Part shown: piece by piece, positions 57,926 to 64,000 of the stretch
Numbering within the stretch: position 1 is the first letter of the stretch
Layout of the letters: the number at the start of each line of letters is the position of its first letter
NCBI GenBank assembly: GCA_026929865.2
Contig: CM049414.1
Span: 7,801,001-7,865,000, forward strand
DNA: 64,000 nt
Source of the DNA: Hyperoplus lanceolatus
Lineage: Eukaryota > Chordata > Actinopteri > Uranoscopiformes > Ammodytidae
Reading direction: 5' to 3'
Notes under the pieces: model-generated
What the model saw: only the letters and a program-made list of their open reading frames with translations
Told to the model about the DNA's origin: nothing
Database searches by the model: none
Position numbers and translations under genes: made by a program

Positions 57926-58701
57926 CACTGAATTTCATAATGAAATTTTAAGTAATAATTTATTTGAATTTGGATCTGGCCATACCCAGTCCACTCAATA
58001 AGCTCTGGATGCAATCCTAGTTTTGAGCAATGAGATTGAGATCTCTGCCTCCATCCCAGGACAATGGAAGGGGATGGAATTTAATTTGTGTTGATCAAAG
58101 CACTGAGACAAATGACAAAATAACAGAAACAGTGTCCCCATTACTCAGAATGATCCACAAACACAATTTTTTTACAGTTTTAATTCAAACACAGATTTTC
58201 CCTATAAAACTGTTGACTGGGTATAGAGATGAACCTGCTGAAAGCTCACAATCTTTTTCAAAAAAATAACTCATGAGCAAGACACTAAAATCCCAAACTC
58301 TACCAGTGGCTGGATGAAGGGCAAGCTGGCTATTAGACAGCGATGCATCTCCTCTTTTCCCACCATTAATTACTACTACATTGCAATTTCATCATAGTGA
58401 TGTGACCTAGTTAAATAAGGTAGTTCAAGGACAGGGCGTCAATGAAAGCCCACTCCCACTCGTGTGCACTGAGCGAAGTGAGTGAAGTCGGGACGAAGCC
58501 TCGACGCTCTCCATTCATGCGGAAACTAATCACATCAGCTGTTATCTCTTCATTAGCTCCAGTCTAAACAGTGCAGCCCTGTTAGGTGTGTGTATTCGTG
58601 TTTGTGTGCCAATGAGACACTGGAAAAGACTGAGTGTATGCATAGAAATGCATGCATAACAGGGCATGAAGGCATTCGTCTTTGTGGCTCTGGGTGTCAA
58701 A
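57926..58701. other. Unique stretch, possibly part repeat
   Basis: About 58025-58140 (CTGCCTCCATCCCAGGACAA, then GGAATTTAATTTGTG) is reminiscent of a fish interspersed repeat but cannot be placed. Nothing coding. Confidence 0.3.
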
Positions 58702-58726
58702 ACGTGTGTGTGTGTGTGTGTGTGTA

Positions 58727-58762
<36 letters not shown>
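58702..58762. repeat. (GT)n microsatellite, interrupted
   Basis: GT tract with a GTATGTATG interruption. Confidence 0.95.
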
Positions 58763-58765
<3 letters not shown>

Positions 58766-59158
58766 CTCAACCTTGCATCACTGATTTCTATTCCTGCCCT
58801 GAAGTAGATCTAGATAGCAGAAACGCGCAGGCCGCTTCAAGCCACGGCCATCTGGGCCTGGCCCGGGGCGGGTATTCTCTTGGGTGGGGGGTGTTGGGAC
58901 TGTTGTGGAAGGGCAGAGGTTGCAGGACAGTATTACAGGATGGGGATGGGTATTTGGAGGCTGGGTAGAGTAAATACACCCCTCCTCCCCTCTGTCCGTC
59001 CACCCCAAGCTTGTGGTATGATGGAGAGACGGGGGGACTGAACACACAGCTGTCCTCTGCCATTATCAGTGATGGATGAAGCCGGAGCAGAGCATCAATG
59101 GCATGCCCGGCGCTCACTCACTCGAATGTGTCAGCGTGTTGGTGTGTGTGTCTTATTT
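58763..59158. other. Unique stretch
   Basis: Frames of about 100 codons on both strands overlap each other and show no domain. Confidence 0.4.
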
Positions 59159-59243
59159 AATTGTGTGTGTGTGTGTGTGTGTGTGTGCATGAAAGAGAGA
59201 GAGAGAGACAGACAGAGGAAGGACGAAGAGAGAGAGAGAGAGA
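59159..59243. repeat. (GT)n and (GA)n microsatellites
   Basis: GT at about 59162-59187, then GA runs broken by CAGACAGAGGAAGG. Confidence 0.93.
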
Positions 59244-60268
59244 ATGTGATGGCGTGCCAGGAACATCCCGATGACGCAAATTTATCACTCCCAGCGTTTT
59301 TAAGCAACATGAATGAGGGGAACAAAAGAGGAAATAAGTGCTCAATACGTTTCCTGTAATAAATCTGCCTGTTTGGATTCTGTTTGGATTTTGAGTGGGC
59401 GAGGTCTTATCTGTGCAGCTGCTCCAACTGCCGAGGCATTTCAGCTTCCTCTATCCGCTCTACCTGTAACATTGTGTGACAGTGAAGCATATGTCCTTTT
59501 GTAGAGGGCAATTTGGACTGTAAGGGCCGGGCACTAGAGCGTTAAAATCAGGCAGAATTTTCCAGCAAAATCATTATTTCATTAGAATTTCCATGAGCAG
59601 TGGATTCGTTCATTGGGACAAAGTAAATCCGCCAAAAAATCAGCCATCCTCTGTTGGAGAATACATTGATGCCAGAAGAGCAACTTTTGAATACATTGTG
59701 AATGTTGTGTCCTTATAGTGAGATAACGGGCTTGCTCAATGACATTCACTATCTCGGGTAGCATTTTTTGATGAGAATCAAATACCAGGGGAAGGGTCTG
59801 GTTGGGGAAATGGCCCAGACATTGTGACTGACTATAGCCCTATAGCAGGTTCCTGGCTTTCTAGTGACAAGGAGGTTACAGTTGCCAGTTACAGTAAATT
59901 CACCACATACATAACTGTGAGTAGTTACAGTGTCAACAAAAGAAGCCTTCAGCACTGCCTAATTGATATGGATGCGTGGATGATTTTCACCTTGCCACTT
60001 TTGATTGTTATATGGCTTCATTTTACTTGTATGTTCTGAGTAGCAGGTACTTTTCCTTGCTCAGCAACCTGAAAAAATATGTCTTAAGTCTTTTCCTGTT
60101 TGTGAATCAATGTCCTTTAAGGTCATATTGGAGGACACTGGAAAGTGCTGGCGAGGCCTGGGAGATGGGGGTGTAAAATAAGGTATTTGTTTGATGTAAA
60201 AATCCCAGATGGACGTTGAACGCTCCAGGTACTTCAGACATCTAACGATGACCAATGTACTGGTAGAT

Positions 60269-60270
<2 letters not shown>
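59244..60270. other. Unique stretch
   Basis: Nothing recognised. Confidence 0.4.

Positions 60271-60355
<85 letters not shown>
60271..60355. repeat. (GT)n microsatellite
   Basis: About 85 bp of uninterrupted GT. Confidence 0.97.
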
Positions 60356-60356
<1 letters not shown>

Positions 60357-60595
60357 TGTTGGGCGAGTTAAATCAAATTCAATGATGTTCTCCACTCCCA
60401 GTCCACCAATTAAAGTAATCAATGCCACGCCTGAGTTACCACTGCATCATGGCCTGTGGACTGTGCTTGAAGCCTTCATTCATAGCAGCCTGTGGCTTGT
60501 GAATACTATTACCTTACCCTTACAAGCAATAAAGCCATTGTCCCTCCGAATCTAATTCTTCCATAATTAACCTTGTGTGTAATCCTGAGAGCTTG
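60356..60595. other. Unique stretch
   Basis: Nothing recognised. Confidence 0.4.
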
Positions 60596-60870
60596 CTGAC
60601 GGATGTCCAAAATGCTAACTCAATCCCCAGCCAGGGTTTCCCTGATTAGATTAGTGTGCACTGACTCATATTCGCACAATGCCATCGTCTGACTCAACAG
60701 CTGTCAAACACAAGAGATGGGCATAAGCCTCCAATTAAATATGCTAATATATTTCATCCTCTTAGATAGGCGAATTATGTGCGTGAAGAGGCAGGATTCA
60801 GTGGTCCTAATTCGCCCAATTTTCAGCAGTAATTAAAAGCTTTGTTTCGTCGGGGTCAAGTTTTTGGAAC
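60596..60870. promoter_or_regulatory. Candidate conserved non-coding element
   Basis: Dense developmental-type motifs in unique sequence: TGATTAGATTAGTG, CAATTAAATATGCTAATATA (octamer/POU-like ATGCTAAT), GGCGAATTATG, and CAGTAATTAAAAGCTTTGTT (homeodomain core next to a SOX/TCF-like CTTTGTT). It is neither coding nor a recognised repeat. Of the candidate enhancers in the window this looks strongest, but alignment to another fish is needed. Confidence 0.28.
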
Positions 60871-63320
60871 ACACCTTTCAAGAACAGAAACAACTGGGGA
60901 AGGGAGAAGGGGGGTAGATGTGGGGTAAGCTGTTTTCATTTTTTTCAAACCAATCTAATAAGAAGCAATGATTTGCATCTGTGTTGGGTCCGAGTGCCGA
61001 AACAGGCCAGTGTTATTAAAATTGAGACTGGTGGTTCTGTCTGGAAGTCGCTGATCCATCAGAGAGAAGTGACAACCAGGCAGACAAGCCTGTAATGGAC
61101 TGGTCATGGACCAAAGACCCACCAGAGAATACACTTACACAAAGGCAAGGAAAGAAATACTGCAGCTGGTATTGAAGACTGCATTGAGGGAGATTAAAAA
61201 AAAAAAAATCTGCTAACAAGTATTTTCAACTTGGTACTAACTTAACGGTTGTACTCCCAGTGAATCATATACACGACCAGTCACAAAACTAGAGAGCGCC
61301 ATCTTTCATCTCTGTTAGAAATTGGCCGTGACACTTCAGCAGCATTTGCTTTGTCTCGCGCACATTTATGATCCATTGTTTGGAATCCTTTTCACGGGTT
61401 CAGATATGCCACCTACTGACCTTCCCGTCTCTCCCTCTCCCAGTGGTGAGCAGTCCAACTGATAATGGCAGGGGAATATTGAGAGAGCAGTAACCCTGCA
61501 GTTTCCCCCTCTCTACGATTCATTAACCCGATTTCCACTGAGCTCTGTCCCACATGTGTCAGCGAGGCGCCTGCTGAGGATTCTGCCGCCCCGACCTCTG
61601 CCACGTCGCACTCCGGCTCCTAACCAAACCGACAGATAACTGTCGAGGAGCAAGGTTGCCCCCCCTCCCTCCCAAGTGTCGATAACCTTGTTCATTTCCC
61701 CGTATCTTCTGCCTCAGGATTGGCCTACTATTTGATTGATCCTCTTCTCTCCAAGTTGATTCCGAAGTGATTAGTATGTTATGTGAGAATTAGATCTTAT
61801 AACAGCTATTAGACTTCAGAAGGACAGACATCACTTCAACTGGTGGCTTCTTGACAAACTTGTTGCTGTTTCAAATCATACTTCATTTCAAATCTATCAA
61901 AGCAAAATAAGATTAATAAGTCATTGTTGACAATTATGAACTGACATGAACACAGGGAAATAAATCAGCAAGCAATCATACGTTTCTTTTGAATGACTTT
62001 ATTTGTGATTTTTAGGTCCATTTATAAACATTTATTTGCTATCACACTTTTGTCTTTTAAAAAGTTAATCAAATTGGGAAAGAAAACTCCTCTCCTACAT
62101 TTTAAAGACTACCTTGGAAATAAGTCCGCAGCACACTTATAGTCTGTGTGTCATTTCTTAGTTGGGCTGTGGAGGCAGACTCTTGCTGAACAGGCGAAAA
62201 ATGTGCTTTAACCGCCTCCACTACCTCAGTACATCCTGCCCTCGCCACCAATCCAGGCCTTGTGCGAACCCCCCCAGGGCATGCAAAGAGGGATTTGCAG
62301 TGTACACACAGTCAGGCTGAGAGGGTCAGTGGATGAATGAATGAATGGACTGACTGGCCTGCTGGAGTCCAACCACCATATTATTCCCTCATAAAACCCT
62401 ATGTAATTTTTGTTTTCTTTTAAAAAAAAAAAACGTCCTCCCACTTGTCTCAACACTGTGGCGTAGTCATTGAATGAAACTCAAACACACTACACACTCT
62501 CATACAAACCATCTCAAAATGAAAATAAAACTACCAAAACACTCAACAGCTAAACTATCTGAATGACCTTAAAGTGTTTTTCTTTAAAAAAAGGGCCACA
62601 TCTTGTACTTTACACTAGACTCACACTGTTACATAAATCACTACTTAGGGTATACAATGTCATAAAAATCAAAGTTTTAATGGGTTAAGCTTTCGTACAA
62701 TGTATCCCACCAGTCACTGTCACCCATCCCTAGCAGGCATGAAGGTCAAGGGTCAGACTTGTCCAAGCTCTCATGATGATCAAACACTCGGCCCGCGGTG
62801 GAGCCCAAACGACCATTAAATCAACCATCACAAGGGAGCATGGAAATTGTCAAGATCCTCTCGGATACACTTTTCTTCCCAATCTTGAAGGCAATCTTCA
62901 GGCGACATGTTGACTGATGAAATAGATGGGAACCCTCTTGTTAAAAAAAATGTAATAGCCTAACGTGGGCCCCCCTTCTAACACAAACTCATTGATTGGT
63001 ATAGCATAAATCACATGGGAGTCTGGAGGGTCTGCTTAGGCCTGAGGTGACACTGGCACGCCACAATTAGACCTCGATCAATATGTCTCTCATTGAGTTT
63101 TTTAGTACAGGACACCCTCCGAGCCAGCCATCCATCCATCCATTCAGCCTTGTTTTTTGAAGGTGCATGCAGAGGAGGGTTGAGTTGACTGTAGTTTGGT
63201 TTACAGGCCCACTGTGTTTATTGGACCAGAAAACCATTTGTTATCTGTTTCCTCTGGAGGAGCGGTCATGAATCAATCTTGAAACGAACGTGCAAACACA
63301 GAAGTGCCCCAGTGATTACT
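60871..63320. other. Unique stretch
   Basis: A-runs at 61197-61208 and 62420-62432. GGTCAGTAGGTGGCAT (inverse of 61407-61422) is a loose CTCF-type match. No exon or transposon recognised. Confidence 0.35.
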
Positions 63321-63470
63321 CCAAATAAACACAAGTACACACACACATACACAGTTCATGTTTATGCAAACACTCACACAGAGGAAGGTGCGGGTGTGCA
63401 CTCACATACACACAAATTGGCAGAAAACACACTTTCATGCACAAACACACACGCACACAGATAGACACGC
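63321..63470. repeat. CA-rich degenerate simple-sequence region
   Basis: Several short CACACA runs broken by other bases; an old, decayed microsatellite region. Confidence 0.7.
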
Positions 63471-64000
63471 GCAGGCTTTATTTAGAAGAGTGTTACGTGT
63501 GGCCACTGTATTAATTGAAGTGTGAATCCCAAGATAGACAGTTGGTCAGCTTGTTTATACTGACCACACTAACTACTCTTTCTTACAGCCCACCCATATA
63601 CAGCTGTGATGAATTGCTGAAGTTGGTACCCATATACATTGTATAGTAACACAGCAGTTAATTACAACATGCTGAAACAAGTGGTTGGCAGGTTACGGTT
63701 CAGTCTACATGACTTTTTCCATATCTGTCAAAGTAAGAGTGAAAGTAGAGTTTCATTTTGTTCAGGTTTGTACACTCATTCCAGTAATAGAAGTACATTG
63801 AGTTTGACAGACAGCAAATTACTCGGCAGTGCTTGGTGTCAATAGTTTTCACATTAAAAAAGGTTCACAGCTTATGCCCCATGGTTAATGGCGTAAACTA
63901 TTTTTTCGACCCCACCAAATCTGTGTTTTTTTGGGAGTATGGGTGAAGTGACCCTTAAGTTTTTACATCATTTCAATTATGTTGATGGATTGGATGTGAT
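63471..64000. other. Unique stretch to the window end
   Basis: AT-rich, nothing recognised. Confidence 0.4.

Overview
The window looks like non-coding DNA from a ray-finned (teleost) fish: a gene desert or the inside of a very large intron. Three things point to this. There are many long CA/GT microsatellites. The Tc1-like, hAT-like, TTAA-flanked and tRNA-SINE repeats are of kinds typical of fish genomes. And 64 kb holds no open frame that reads as a convincing host exon. Family names come from termini, target-site duplications and protein motifs visible in the sequence, plus general knowledge of those families; no database was searched.

Layout. 1-1950: unique sequence with an E-box/TATA cluster and a homeodomain-type motif cluster. 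1957-4473: a degraded DNA transposon split by a LINE 3' end, then a hAT-like element. 7300-7735: a Tc1 transposase fragment hit by a tRNA-derived SINE. 8764-9560: a second LINE tail abutting an internally deleted Tc1 element. 10-17 kb: mostly unique sequence, two microsatellites and one repeat fragment. 17327-19364: two tandem copies of a TTAA-flanked non-autonomous transposon, followed at 19422-20405 by a hAT element with a perfect target duplication. 20.4-26.7 kb: unique sequence and microsatellites. 26748-27982: another hAT element with a perfect 8-bp duplication. 28-31.5 kb: unique sequence, a duplicated CA-repeat block and a probable interspersed repeat. 31576-32184: an element with a 9-bp duplication. 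33497-35066: a Tc1 derivative that is one giant palindrome. 36400-37011: a hAT-like element. 37-43.7 kb: unique sequence, microsatellites and two diverged paralogous stretches. 43780-44625: third copy of the TTAA family, cut off at a SINE. 44.6-52.2 kb: unique. 52245-52873: a terminal-inverted-repeat element carrying promoter-type motifs. 53659-54206: fourth copy of the TTAA family, reversed. 56945-57925: a second TTAA-flanked element. 58-64 kb: unique sequence and microsatellites.

Nothing here behaves as a gene set. The protein-coding traces are decayed transposase and reverse-transcriptase fragments. The most notable items are the 1.57-kb palindromic Tc1 element, the internally deleted Tc1 whose DNA-binding and C-terminal parts are joined in one open frame, and the four-copy TTAA family with a shared basic mini-ORF. 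Several unique stretches look like conserved regulatory DNA, but that can only be tested by alignment to other species.
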